From assembly GCA_030562195.1 (NCBI GenBank), contig CM060199.1, positions 12,978,338 through 13,042,337 of the forward strand: a DNA stretch of 64,000 nucleotides. The letters are read 5' to 3'. This document shows positions 9,391 through 21,560 of this stretch, one piece after another. This DNA is from Nipponacmea schrenckii. Its lineage: Eukaryota; Mollusca; Gastropoda; Lottiidae. Positions within the stretch are counted from its first letter, which is position 1, and every line of letters starts with the position of its first letter. The notes beneath the pieces were generated by a model. The model did not search any database and was not told the origin of the DNA. It saw nothing but the letters and a program-made list of their open reading frames with translations. Position numbers and translations under genes: made by a program.

Positions 9391-12229
9391 GTTGTTAGTT
9401 ATCAAAATGTCATTCAAATCTAGACATGGGGTCTAAAAATAGCGTTTCGAAGAGGAATAATTTGTTTGAATTAACCAATCTTTTATACGCCAACATACGG
9501 TTTGAATACGTGAGATATTCACTAGAAACACTGATTGATTTGACCCTAAACATTGCGAGAATGCATCTTTATTTGTTCATAATAAGTCGCTTAACTAAAT
9601 TAAAAATATGATCGTCGTAATATTGGTTGGACTGTTAATGATTTCTTAATTCAGCTACATGTTTTACTAGGCTAGACTACAATTGAAAAAAACATTCAAA
9701 AGAAAGCGACGACAGCCAATGTCTGGAAACTAAAACTACCACAAAAAAATCTGAAACTGAGCACGGCCGAGCCATTAATATTTAGACGACTATATCCCCT
9801 TATTATAGAAATCCCAGTGTCTGATGATTATGTATGATAACCCGGGCACCTGTCTTAGTTTTAGTATTCTATCCATGTTAAACGTGTTTTATCATAATGC
9901 TCGATTAGACCACTTACAATATTACAGCTTATAGGTGATCAGTCAAATCATATACTAGTAGCTCGTGATAGTAACTGACTGAAGGGATACAATCGCTTAA
10001 TTTTTGCTGTTTCTGTTGATGGAATTATAACTTATTGCTAGAACTTCTTTTCTGTATTTCATCAAATATCAAATCGGACGCACTGTTGATTGGATGATTA
10101 GGATACAGGCCATTATGGTAGATTTGATATCCACTAAGCTAGTACAATATTGCCTCAAGTGAAATATATATTTTTGATTTAGGATTTTTGTTTAAGTCAT
10201 GACATTTTTAAGTCCAACTGATGGGCATATACTCTTATTGGAGAAGTTTGAGGCTTTAAAATGTATGTTCACTTTAGGGGGTAGTATTTTTTTTAAAGAA
10301 CAAGTATTTTTTTATTTGATAAATATATATATATTGATATATTGAACTCAGTCGTAAACCCCAAAAAATTAGACGATAATGCCCCTTTAAGCCTCAACTT
10401 ACATGAATTATCATGTCGAGTTTAAAGTATAAAATCAATTTAATTTTGAAAGAAGTCTCGCCAAAAGTAACTTAGTAATATGGATTTGAGAGTATAGTAG
10501 AGTGTTGTTTTGGCGTGATTAGCCTTTAATCGTTAACAATTAAATGTTCGATCTATACGACTGTGTATATAATATAATCTAAATAGCTAGTCGTGACAAC
10601 GAAGGTTTAGGATTACTTTAATCTAATGTATAGGCTATAGTTATCCTTAGCGACGCATTGTACTCGCCCAACCCATTACTAGTACAATAGATTGAATTTA
10701 AAACGGTATCTGAATATTTTGAAAAGATATTTGGTTAACCTGAACATTGGAAAAATTAAAAGTAAAAATATTGCTATCTTGAGCATGCATTCGATATGTG
10801 TAGATCACGTGGTACGTTTTCACAAGTATGTTATAACGTTGTTCGATAACGTCTCAGTTTGATTCGTTAATTAGATATAATATCTGTTGTTGAACATTAA
10901 ACCGTAATATCTTCATGGAGAAATGTTAGGATTACTGTAGTGCTGGAACTAACTAACTGTGCTAATATTCAAGGTAAATACAAAAATTTAGTTCTTGTCG
11001 ATGTCTGGAATGCAATCATTGATTATTGGAATTCACAACTTATTGTGAGCGAGTCAAGGCAACGTGAATTTTAACACAATTAAAAATTGGCTGAATCCAA
11101 ATGTAAATTTAAAAGTCAAATTGCTACGTGTTTCACATTTGTAAATTTTTGTCATCTTATGTATATGTATTAGTTATATTGTACATGTATTTTAATTTAA
11201 TAGATGGTTGTAGATTGATTTTGACATTTTGTGGTAGAATTCAGTTCATGAAATATATTAATTTCGGGAATAATGGAAATGTGCTAGGAAGTATATCAGC
11301 CATGGACTGATGGATGTCAGGATAGTTTCTATAGAAAGACATTGTAACAGGATAATCTTGAAATTTGTCTGAATATCTTTCCAAAGAGACCACCGGTTAT
11401 TTTGCAAATGTTGATGTTTCAAGTTATACACTGATGACGAATTACCTTTAAATTTAAAATATTTTTCTTACAGATAGCAGACTTTCATTAAGTGCTTCAG
11501 CAGTAGCAGCGCAGAACAATCATGTTTTGCATGTATAATATTTAAATCGTTCTGTAAATGGCCCAGAATTAAACCAAGATTTGAAAACCTCGGATTACAA
11601 TAATTTGCTGAAATACGTACACCTGCATTATTTGAAACGATATAGTGTGAAGAAAATGACAGGTGGAGGATTGAACGTTTTGAAAATTTGAACAGATTTT
11701 CTAAAATATTAAGTATAATTCGCAAACAATCTGTCCAGAATAAGAATCCCATCAAAATGTTGACTCTCTGATATAGAGCTGTTGTTGTTTATGAGAATGT
11801 AAATGGTATCAACAGAGATATTGGCATACAAGTATAGATAACAGTCACATATAAAGAAGTGATATTATTATTCTGCTGTGGTTTTATGTTTTACCCGCTT
11901 CCACTTCAGTAAGTCGTAGATTAAGTTTAGGCGGGTTAACATCTTACATCAATGGATAATCCCAACTTAGTTGACACACTGCCAAAAGGATTTCATTATT
12001 GTGTGACCCAGCTCATTAGGTTTTAGAATTTACATAAATAAGTTATTTTACGAGTCAAGTGCAGAGACTTTCTCCATTGAAACGGTTCATCGGCTTGAAT
12101 AGAATTCAAAGTCAGTGAGTGACTTTTTCGATGCCAAACAGGATATCTGTGTCTTATTCTTTGAAATGTCACCTAGAGTGTAATCAACATATATATTATT
12201 TCACTAAGAGTTCAAAAGGAAAATTCAAC

Positions 12230-13282
12230 ATGGCGGAAAATGGTAGCGAGAAGGAAATACTAACCAGTCTAAACAAAGACTTCAAAAAATCCAAAGCGGA
12301 ACAAATTTTACGGTTGTTAAAAGACCAAGAGTGTTTGAATCAAAAGTTTAAGGAATTTGCGCTGGATTCGGATGGCTCGGATGACACAGATGTTAAAACG
12401 GACGACGAAACTGGAAATTTGACGGAGAGTGATGAATCTATTGAAGAAACGGAACGAAAACTAGCTGAGACCATCTCTTTAAGACGACACAGTGGAGTTC
12501 GGTGTAAAACTTCAATGGGGTTTTATAACGATATTGAGCGCGATGACGACAGTGGAATAGCAAGTCGAGATCCGTCTGCTAATCCGACTTATCATCATCA
12601 TCATCATCATCAACGATCCTCTAATTCTAATCCACGCAGAAGGATGTATACTCCACGGGAAGATAAAATTGACCTTAGTGACATGGAACCAGATGAGCAG
12701 GTAATCGAATCTGCACGTGCTCCCTCAAGATCAAAGGGAGGCTTCGGAATTCGACACGAGCTCTCACTTCTCAAAGCGACAAAAGACCCTGAGCCCTCGA
12801 ACCCAATTGTCAATGATTCTTACATCCGCCGTCGACCCCGATTGTCATCAGCTAAAATTGAACCACTATGTCGGAAAACTCCGATCAGAAGCTTTTGTGA
12901 AAGTCGCGAAGGACAAGAAGATATTTCTTACAAAAGCTATGCTCCTTTACCGCCTCGGACTTTCACTCCACAGACATTTACCCCAATAGGTGCCGTGTCT
13001 TCATCTGAACTGCATCCATCCCGACTTCTCAATCGCAGCAGCACACTTGCTGACCGTGGACTGAGGTCTGGATGTTACATTCCTAAATCGCGACCATATA
13101 CTCCTACGGATGCGTCCTTATACGACACGAGAGCCTCACCCCTAACACGACCCAGACGGAAATTACCAGATATTGCGAAAGCTAAAGCTTTAACAGTGAT
13201 GAAATTCCCTCCTTTAGAATCCAATAAACCTCTGAACGGACGTGAATTACGAGAACCGTGTACTTCGGATATACGATGTTGA
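12230..13282 (+). CDS. Uncharacterised 350-aa disordered protein, single coding exon
   Basis: This is an uninterrupted frame of 350 codons, far longer than expected by chance in such AT-rich DNA. I do not recognise the family. The N terminus (MAENGSEKEILTSLNKDF) is Lys/Glu-rich and could form a helix to about residue 40. It is followed by an Asp/Glu-rich stretch (residues ~43-75), a run of six histidines (~122-127), and a long Arg/Ser/Pro-rich low-complexity region with repeated YTP/FTP motifs (MYTPRE, RTFTPQTFTP, PYTPTD). There is no signal peptide or membrane segment, so an intracellular disordered protein is likely. ATG 12230 lies in a good initiation context (AACATGG); an in-frame ATG at 12131 would add 33 residues. 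It is convergent with the gene at 15591-16199. Confidence 0.72.
   Translation: MAENGSEKEILTSLNKDFKKSKAEQILRLLKDQECLNQKFKEFALDSDGSDDTDVKTDDETGNLTESDESIEETERKLAETISLRRHSGVRCKTSMGFYNDIERDDDSGIASRDPSANPTYHHHHHHQRSSNSNPRRRMYTPREDKIDLSDMEPDEQVIESARAPSRSKGGFGIRHELSLLKATKDPEPSNPIVNDSYIRRRPRLSSAKIEPLCRKTPIRSFCESREGQEDISYKSYAPLPPRTFTPQTFTPIGAVSSSELHPSRLLNRSSTLADRGLRSGCYIPKSRPYTPTDASLYDTRASPLTRPRRKLPDIAKAKALTVMKFPPLESNKPLNGRELREPCTSDIRC
12592..12613 (+). repeat. Coding CAT trinucleotide run (polyhistidine)
   Basis: Consecutive CAT codons inside the 350-aa gene encode six histidines after a tyrosine. Pure trinucleotide runs of this kind are prone to length change by replication slippage. Confidence 0.8.
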
Positions 13283-15590
13283 ATCTTTGATATAGAACAA
13301 TGTATTGACAATTTCGAATAGCCAAGGATGTTTACCATCGGACATACTTTGATTGCAATGAAGCTTACTATACTGATAATGCATACGTTGTCTACTGGAG
13401 AACCTGATGTAATGACAGCCAGATATAGTTCCCGACCAACAATAAGTTGCACATCCTTTCGACGGCAACATCAATCGCCAATGATTAACAGTCATTTCTG
13501 CGTCACGGAAGTCATATTGTTTTTGTGTAAATGTTGAAACTCTGAGTAACATGTAAGTTTTTTTTCTAGGTACTGTTTTAATATTTCTAAAAGCTGGTGT
13601 ATTATATTGTTGCATTGTTTGATGATATTTGTGTTTTTTATTACCTGTCTCGCTTGTTAGAATGAAATAATGAATGAAGTAGCGAACAGTCCTAGTTCAT
13701 TCATGACCAAGCTACTGTAAATGGTGAAATTGACGACGTTATGTTTTACCATAACAATAAGACAGTCAGAGTCTATAATACTTAAACAAAACGTCTTTCA
13801 TTCAGTGTAAATTGTGATTTTTGATTATTATTATCTGTGATATTGTTATATTTATTTTGTTTACAGTTGTATTGTGACTTATATAACGAGTAAATCATAA
13901 TAATATGTTTGTCAGTTTATACCTTGACCTTTTGCCTGCGACTCTTTGACCTCTTAAATATATCATAGAAATATGCCTGTTGATTAATTCAATTGTGCTT
14001 AAAGGGATAATAGGCGTTAGAATACACTCGTCCTACGGCTTATATTTGTGTCATATTGACTATTAGTAAAATAAGTATGCATCCCACACTTTACCAAATT
14101 TTAAAAAGCCACAATAAAAATATATTCGGAATTTTAAAAAAAAGTGAGCCAGCGACGATTCCATTCAGTTTGAGAATAAAAGCGTCTGGTAAAGCAACGC
14201 TAAAACATCATTGTGGAATTCAACAGTAGGGGTCAAGGACGCGTGAAAACCCACATGTTAGAGTTACTTCCCTTTATATTTACACGATTTGAAAATCGCT
14301 TGATGGATGGCTCAAGCGTTTTATGATTAACTACTTTATTTTGGGGATTTATAGGATTTTAGAGGGATTTTGATGTATAGGTAAGTCCACTGATGGATAT
14401 ATACTGTCATTGTCCAAATTTGAGTGAACTTAACATTTTATGTTCGTTCTAACGCCTATTATCCCTTTAAAGAATCTTTTTTGGTTCCCACCATTAAACA
14501 TTCTCCAAATTTGCGATGCAGTCTACAGAGCAGTATATAAGGGACTGTGATTCATTAAGTAATGGTGTAGTGTACAACCAGAAAACCAAATCATTGTCTG
14601 ACAAAACCCCATCGTATTCTCTAGTCTAAAATTATAGTCAGATGATCACTGATGTATTCAGATATATTAACGTCTTACAAGTTTTATAATATATATTTCC
14701 TTTACATCTAAGGTCGTGCGACTAAATAGATATTGACGGTTTCTTGCCTTGTATAAGAGGAATGGATAAAGTATTGCTTTAGGACAGGTGTTAGTTAATC
14801 TTCCTTCACGAATATACATTACAGTATCACATTGTCTCGCTCCATTATAAATTTAATAGATACCAAGCAATATACCAACAGAAATAATACAAAACGATAT
14901 ATTTGAAATAAATTATTCTTTGTATAAATCATATGATACAAATATTTGACGTTCTTTGTGTAACATGTGTCATTAGCTGCTCGGATGAGAATTGTATATG
15001 GCTAATATTTTGCAGATTCGTGTAGTCAAAAAACTGAAATTCGCTTGGGTAAATGCCAGAGATCTTGCTGGTTATCAACATGAGGTAGACCATTTGAGCA
15101 ATGTCAATTTTTCCCTTGTATAGACAAACAAAGAGGCTTTTCAATTTTCCAGATCATGATTTTCTGTCCTTTTTCGAGAATCCACAAAACTAAAATTGTT
15201 TAATTTGGTATACTTAGACACTTAGAACATGAACATAAGCCAACCAAGTAATCATACGATCCCAGTTATGAGCTCGACGATTTTAAGAGCTCTTCACTTT
15301 CACAATATTCGCTTGAGACAACACATACACCGCTTGGAATTATATTGATCGGACTGCATGGTTTATCAACAATCATACCAAATAAAGGCATCTTGAAACC
15401 TGATACATGCCTGTAGATACAAGTAATCCTTTGACGCTGGTACAAATAACGTTGTTTCACTACCAACGGCGCAATCTACGTTACTATGTGTAAGTCGATC
15501 ACTTGCGTGCTATATAACTTATATCCTTTATAAAATAACTTTTAAGATTGCGTCCGATATCAGCATATTATGAAGAAAGAATAGTCAGTT
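13283..15590. other. Intergenic region between convergent genes
   Basis: No further gene was found. The stretch holds the 3' flank of the 350-aa gene, the TTAA-flanked MITE at 14003-14466, and the 3' flank of the minus-strand 202-aa gene. Open frames at 13075-13615 are shadows or non-conserved. Confidence 0.5.
14003..14466. mobile_element. MITE with TTAA target-site duplication
   Basis: The element starts AGGGATAATAGGCGTTAGAA (14003-14022) and ends with the exact reverse complement, TTCTAACGCCTATTATCCCT (14447-14466). It is flanked on both sides by TTAA (13999-14002 and 14467-14470). Its length is 464 bp with no transposase frame. TTAA duplications are characteristic of piggyBac-type transposition, so a non-autonomous piggyBac-like element is the best reading, although the terminal bases are not the usual CCC. 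Confidence 0.85.
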
Positions 15591-16199
15591 TCATGCTGGA
15601 TCGATAAAATCCACTGGTTCTCCAGCAGAATCAAGTTCATCCTCGTGACCAGGTAGTGGTGGGGTAACACTTGGTGAAGGGGCGGATGGTCTGTCGGGAA
15701 GATCATCACGAAGAGTTAAGGGCGGCAGGGGATTGAGCAGTCTGTTGACCCGAATATACCGCCCATTAAGTGACTTGTTTAAACTTTTATTTGACAACCT
15801 AGACGGAACATTCCGAGAAGGAAAACCTTGGAATGATTTGGGACCAAGAGATTTGTTTGACCTGAATTCGGATTTTCGGTTTCCCACAGGCGACGCACAC
15901 ATGTGTTCTGAGTTTTGTTCAATGGCCACGACTTCATCGTCCAGTACATCATAGTCCATACTACCATCCACCGGCTTGTCAATGAACCCCGAGTCCTGAA
16001 CACCAAGGGGAGCTAACTGTCCTATATCAGGTAGCGGTGCCTTCTTTTGTAGTCTTAAAATAGTTGGCTGCCTTTCCAACTGCCTTTCCCTTACGAATCG
16101 TATGATTTCGTCTGTACCCGTATCATGTCTACGATACCGATTTCTTTTTTCATAAGCAGGGCTTCTTGTTCTTTCGGGTTTGAAACCTCGTCGCTCCAT
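15591..16199 (-). CDS. Uncharacterised 202-aa disordered protein, single coding exon
   Basis: The frame of 202 codons begins at ATG 16199. An in-frame TAA lies 15-13 nt upstream, which fixes the start within this exon. The family is not recognised. Residues 1-50 are very basic (MERRGFKPERTRSPAYEKRN) with a possible helix EIIRFVRERQLERQPTILRL. The middle is acidic (DYDVLDDEVVAIEQ), followed by Ser/Asn/Lys-rich sequence (SNKSLNKSLNGRYIRV). The tail is Pro-rich and ends in acidic residues (VDFIDPA). No signal peptide or membrane segment is visible. A good acceptor (CTATTTTCAG) ends at 16263, so the 5' UTR probably continues in an upstream exon. A possible ATTAAA signal lies at 15204-15199. Confidence 0.62.
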   Translation of the reverse strand: MERRGFKPERTRSPAYEKRNRYRRHDTGTDEIIRFVRERQLERQPTILRLQKKAPLPDIGQLAPLGVQDSGFIDKPVDGSMDYDVLDDEVVAIEQNSEHMCASPVGNRKSEFRSNKSLGPKSFQGFPSRNVPSRLSNKSLNKSLNGRYIRVNRLLNPLPPLTLRDDLPDRPSAPSPSVTPPLPGHEDELDSAGEPVDFIDPA

Positions 16200-16264
16200 A
16201 GATGCTGGCCGTTATTTTGGTAATCTGTGCACCGGTCTTCTATTTCCTGTAATATGCACAATCT

Positions 16265-17979
16265 GAAAATAGAAAAAGGTGCAATTTTATGAAATGTAGC
16301 CACCGATGTCCATCCATTGTATTTTCCTAGGCGTCTTTATTGTAACACCGTACATTTTTTACTTTTACAAACCTACCGAATATGTATCAGAATATTGGAG
16401 ATGGTACGCTTCCCTAATAATCCACTGCTTACGCTTCCTGGAAAGATTTCCTAACTCCGTTTGTACAATTGAGAGTAGAAGTAGGAGAGTATAAGGACGC
16501 AAACGTTTCATTCATTTTCTTTCTGGACAAACATTTGAATTCACTAAGAATAAGCAGTTAACACTATTAATCCAACGAGAACATTCGTAAGGTAAGAAAT
16601 GACAAAGACTAGAAGTGTTCTTATCAATTTGATTAACATACTCAACATTATTATTGAACATTTATTGTACACTGTAAAAGATTTCAGTCAGATTAGCTTT
16701 CAACAGGCTACATAAATCAATCATTTTAATAGAAAGAAAACCAGAAAACGAAATTCTTATCCACTCACTAAAACTAAAATCAAAGTTGATGGGGAAAACT
16801 ACAACTGAATAAACGACACAAATCTTTAACTTCCTGCAATTTGTAATAACTATCAATTAATTTCTCCCATTAAGAAATTAGCTTATATTTTTATAATTTT
16901 TGCAGTTTAGGACTATCGAATTATTTCTATAACTATTAAATGACAATGGCTTAATTTGAGCCTTTCTAATACTGTCGTCACGTGATTCCAAGAAACAATC
17001 CTTATTTTACCAGCTAATATGAGGGTTAAATTTCAAGTACAAACAGTTTTACAGTATCAAACTATTTAAGTTCAACACTATGATATCAAATTAATTTTAA
17101 TGTACATGTATGAGTATATTTACAGACAATTTTTACAGTGTATATATATCAAACTATTTGAAATAACTATCGTATCAAAAGTAATTTGTTATAAATTAAG
17201 ATATCTCCGATTGACATTTCTTATTGAAACATTGTTTACTTTTGAATCAATGAATAACTTACAATGAATAACTAAAATCTTGATACGAGTCAACATTCGT
17301 GACCTTTTTCAAAAAGATTTCAAACGCTGTCAAATCATAAAATCTCTTCTTAAAAAGACACTTTTGACTTGGTCAGAACTCAAGATTTCCGGACTAATTT
17401 TGTTACAATAATAATATAATATGTTAACTCTCTGAAAGTCAAATTGACCAACCTACAATTGAATTGGCAGGGAACGTAATCCAGAAGATTTACTAGTTCA
17501 GGAGAACTGAACTTGACTACAATCCTGTACAGCCATTTTCAAACAGTTCCCCTTTGTCCCTGGTAACTATGGATTATTAAAAGTATAAACACCATTAGTA
17601 TTGTTGTCTTGTTAATTATATGTGCTTTACGGTATGGATTTCACTAGGTCAGTCTTTTAGAGTGGGAAAAATGGTGAATAAAAAGGACAGTAATAGCTCT
17701 AGTATTGTTATAAATCCGCTATTATCATTATGCTATACAGGTTTATACAAAACTAATGGCATTTATACAAACACATTCATAACTCATAAATCATTGATAT
17801 ACTATTTATACCAGTTAATAACGTTTAATATCCTTCTTGCGTACCCTTCTATTGGTCGCTTTTAGATATAAACTTCTTACAAAAAGCGATATCAAAACAA
17901 GTACAAACTAGAACCGTTAGACGGTACCAAGGCAGTGCGCGTCCCTTCTATTGCATGGGTGAAACGTTGCATTTATAAT
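16265..17979. other. Upstream flank, AT-rich, no gene seen
   Basis: This covers the likely 5' UTR intron and upstream DNA of the 202-aa gene. No domain-bearing frame and no clear repeat were found. Confidence 0.4.
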
Positions 17980-20112
17980 ATCCAATTCCATAATAATAAC
18001 TAGACCTGTTTGTAACAATTGTGCAGCTTCCGAGATATTTAGAATGTGTTATATCTCCTGGCTGTCATTTAAAATAGAACGTAATCACGCCTACTCAGTA
18101 TAATGACTTGTTTTGATTGGTTGCGATACTTAAACTGGAAATGTCAAAATTTCTCTTGCCCTAACGATAAGAAATTAACACAATTTGACTTTTTGCCCTG
18201 TTGCATTATCTTCTTAACTCTTCTTGTAACATGTATATCTGTTTAATTAGTGTGTAAAACAAAACGTCGAAAAAACAAATTTGTGGTCATAAAGGGACAT
18301 AACACCTTATTTGAAAATACAAATTGATCTCGGATTAAATTAACTTTCCAGATCGTTGATACTTTTAATTTGTTTATTTATTTATTTATCAATCTTAATT
18401 TAGGTGTAGTAGGAACATTAGATCCTGCAATTTGTGGCAAGTTGCCATGGTATAACATAGAGCCATCAAATGAACAGCGCGGCTTTACATCTTTAAGAGA
18501 GTATTTTATAGAGTTGCGTCCCTTATACCACTAGTCCTCTCAATTGTACATTATTTTTGCTTAAGAGAATGTCATTTAAAATTCTAAAGGTTGTCATTTC
18601 CTTCCAAATATTCCATATCATACATCGCCCACAACGAGAAATGAACAATCATTCCTTTTATTTAAGATATATAATATCTTTGAATCATTTTAACTGGATT
18701 AATTTTTAATCGTAAAAAAATCAAAATCAAAATAACAATTCAAAAATCGGTTTCCATATATATTTCGGCAATAGATTCTATATACATGTACATCAAAATA
18801 ACACAAATTGAATTATCTTCCGAGACCCTATTTCGATTTAAAGAGTTAGTATAGAAGAAATTACAAAATTTGCAAATTTGAAACGTGCAATTTTGATCAA
18901 AAATCAAGTGTTATACACCATTGGAAAGAATAACTAGACCTGTTTGTAACAGTTCTGCAGCTTTCGGGCTATTTAGAATTTGTTGGTCTCCTGGCTGTCA
19001 TTTAAGGATGTAGATTGATTTTGCGATTATTGGGAGAGATGATTTATTCATGATTTAACACTTGACATTTGAGCTTGTTAATAGACTGGCAATCATTAAG
19101 GTTTGTGATGTAAAAATATCTGGGCTTAACCACGCCCACAAAGTCCATTGACTTGTTTTGGAAACTTCAACTGGAAATGTCAAAATTTGTGAATTGACCG
19201 TTTTATAGGAAAAATTCGCAATTATTAAATGCCGATAAACCGAAAGTTTACATTTTGCTATAAAGCTTAATATGTCATTGGATAGAACGTATCACATATG
19301 TACAGGTATAAAGATCGCCAAAGGTCAACGTCACAATATACACCTTCGAAGTTTTTATAATTTTTAATCGTAATTAAATCAAAATCAAATTAAAAATTCA
19401 AAAATCAGTTTCCATATAAATTTCGGCAATCGGTTATAGATTCTATATACATGTCCATCAAAATAACACATATTGACTGATCCTCCGAGACCCTATTTCG
19501 ATTGAAAGAAAAATACACACAGTGATGTAAAATATCTGGGTTTAACCACGCCCACAAAGTCTAATGACTTGTTTTGATTGGTTGGGGATACTTTAACTGG
19601 AAATGTCAAAATTTGTGTCTTGACCAAAAGATAAGAAATTAACACAATCAGATTTTATGACCTGTTGCATTTATATCTGTTTAAATAGAGTGTAATTTTA
19701 TTCTTAAACTTTTCGCAATTTTTATTTATACATAAGGATTTATATATTGCTTGAAAGCTGGGAATTTGCACATTATAAATCTGTTCGAATTTTGTTTTTA
19801 AGTTAAATAGAACTAAATATAAAAAAAATATGAATGTTAAAATCGCTTATTTTCTACTAGGCGTATTTTCATCAGTTTTCGGTCTATAGCTAAAATAAAG
19901 ATATTGTTAGAAAGCTGATAAAAATCACACCCAATAATGTCAATTAGAATGTTGCCAAGAGTCTTGTTCATGAGATATAACCATCTGAAGATACGAGAAA
20001 TATGCAAATTACCAATTTTTGGATCCCTATTAATCCATATGTTCTGTACTAAAATTAGAAATCAAGGTATCATATGAACCTTTAGCCAATGAAGATGATT
20101 GTGCAGAAAAAT

Positions 20113-20125
20113 AAAGGATGCATAT
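20113..20125. repeat. Target-site duplication of LINE fragment, left copy
   Basis: AAAGGATGCATAT, identical to 20349-20361, directly flanks the LINE tail on the side of its 3' end. Confidence 0.75.
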
Positions 20126-20348
20126 TAGTAAGTTAGTCCTCTTCGTTTCTTGCGGAGAATAGGGCTGCTACAGACGTTCTCCATCTCACTCTATTATGAG
20201 CTGTTCTTTTTGCTTCATTCCAGGTCTTGCCAATCCTTCCTAGCTCTTTCAGTCTTATTCTTTTCAAGCTATGTAAAGGTCGTCCTTGTCTTCTATGCCC
20301 TTGGGGATTCCAGTCCAGTGCCTCTCTGATGATGTTGTTTTGAGATCA
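20126..20348 (-). mobile_element. 5'-truncated LINE retrotransposon (C-terminal ORF end)
   Basis: The minus strand encodes an unbroken C-terminal tail of a non-LTR reverse-transcriptase polyprotein, ending at TAA 20135-20133. The motif order is REALDWNPQGHRRQGRP, KELG.IGKTWNEAKRTAHNR and VRWRTSVAALFSARNEED. This is the usual ending (LxWNPQGxRxxGRP ... W ... A.DR..WR..V.AL...R) of LINE proteins in invertebrate genomes. The insert is only about 223 bp, is cut off at its 5' side, and is flanked by a 13-bp direct repeat. The 3' end comes about 7 nt after the stop codon with no poly(A) tract. The intact frame and exact duplication suggest a fairly recent insertion. Confidence 0.85.
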
Positions 20349-20361
20349 AAAGGATGCATAT
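20349..20361. repeat. Target-site duplication of LINE fragment, right copy
   Basis: AAAGGATGCATAT, exact copy of 20113-20125, next to the truncated 5' end of the LINE. Confidence 0.75.
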
Positions 20362-21560
20362 GGTAGAGTTCAAAAGTTATGAACTTTCAGACGGAAGTCA
20401 GTTTTGAAAAACTTTGGCAGGACCTGGTCCAAAGACAAATTTGAAATCGAAAAATATGCCACTAGAGGACCTAGATAATTATCCAAATTATATTTTAAAA
20501 CAAGTCTGAAAAAATAGGATTAAAAATGGCGGACGAGTAGTATTTTTCCAATAATTTGCATATTTCAAGATGGCGATCAAACGGTTAGGAATTTGCATAA
20601 ATGGCATACATACAAAATGAAGATATTGATGGTACTAATTCTGTGGAATAAAAAAATTGCAAGTTTGTGCAAAAATTTAATCCGAAAATTCCGATTTCTG
20701 TGATTTTCTTCATTTTTTTGGTCATTTTCGGACGTTTCCGGCTAATTTCGGAAAATGTTTTATCGGAATCTTTAATGATAATTTTTTGTCTACTCATCTA
20801 CCAATTTTTGTGAAAAAATAAGACGTAAATTTAAAAAAAAAAACACGTGCTTTTTCATAAATCACGCACAATTAATATAGAACTAAGAACAAAATTTTCT
20901 AATATTTAAAAGCGCAATTTTGATCAAAATATAAAGTGTTATACACCATTGGAAAGAATAAATTACGCGTAATAAGGACATAAAAGAAATTTTGACGTAT
21001 GTAAATGAGGTCACGTGACAGAGCTCTTCGAAGTTAAAAAGTGCAATTTTCAAATGGCTGTAAAACCGGAAGTTGACATTTCACAACAAAAATGAAGACA
21101 TCAATGGATAGATCTCGACAAGGGCAACAACTTTTGTGCAGGTCACATGGTCACCGAAGGTCAAGGTCACGATATATGAACGTTGGAAAATTAGGCACTG
21201 AGTGAAAAAAAAGAACCGGAAATGAAAGGTAAGCTAAATCGAAATTCAAAATTCGGCTTCCTAAGAATTGTTAGCAATCGATTGAAGATTGCATAGACAT
21301 CAAAATTACAATTGTCCGATTAACCCCTAAGGCCCAATTTTTCACTTTACAAAAGTAAGTGGTTTAATGATGGCGACTGATCTGTTACTTCCGGTTCAAA
21401 TTTTGTTAATTATAAAATCATTATGGGTTAATAGTAACTAATTGCAAAAAAAAAAATTCAAATATCTTTAGAATTCCGGAAGTGAAAATTCGAAGTTTAG
21501 CGACGTATGACGCCGAAACCGGAAGTGATGTCGACATTTTGAAAACAGATTTTTCTTGAC

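Larger units (their letters stand above)
7505..12130. other. Long intergenic stretch with decayed repeats, no gene seen
   Basis: Open frames here are short and without recognisable domains. Contents include a ~400-bp repeat at 8044-8447 with a second copy at 33591-33990, a purine-rich tract near 8,650-8,900, and the repeat at 9,233-9,390. A segment near 10,200-10,390 shares words such as AAGTCCA-CTGATGG-ATATACT with the right part of the MITE at 14003-14466. Confidence 0.5.
17980..21560. repeat. Mosaic of reiterated, decayed repeat modules
   Basis: Several modules recur in this block. 18001-18075 matches 18934-19006 (AGACCTGTTTGTAACA, TCTCCTGGCTGTCATTTAA). 18100-18200 matches 19128-19200 and 19538-19670 (CTGGAAATGTCAAAATTT, GATAAGAAATTAACACAAT). 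18705-18835 matches 19362-19506 (TTCGGCAAT, GATTCTATATACATGT, CCGAGACCCTATTTCGATT). 18880-18930 matches 20902-20960 (GTGTTATACACCATTGGAAA). 19200-19345 matches 21040-21180 (CCGAAGGTCAA-type words). No transposase or reverse transcriptase was found apart from the separate LINE fragment at 20126-20348. Confidence 0.75.

Noticed and set aside
13075..13615. Minus-strand frames of 122-125 codons
   Set aside because: Mostly antisense to the end of the 350-aa gene and its 3' flank; no independent support.
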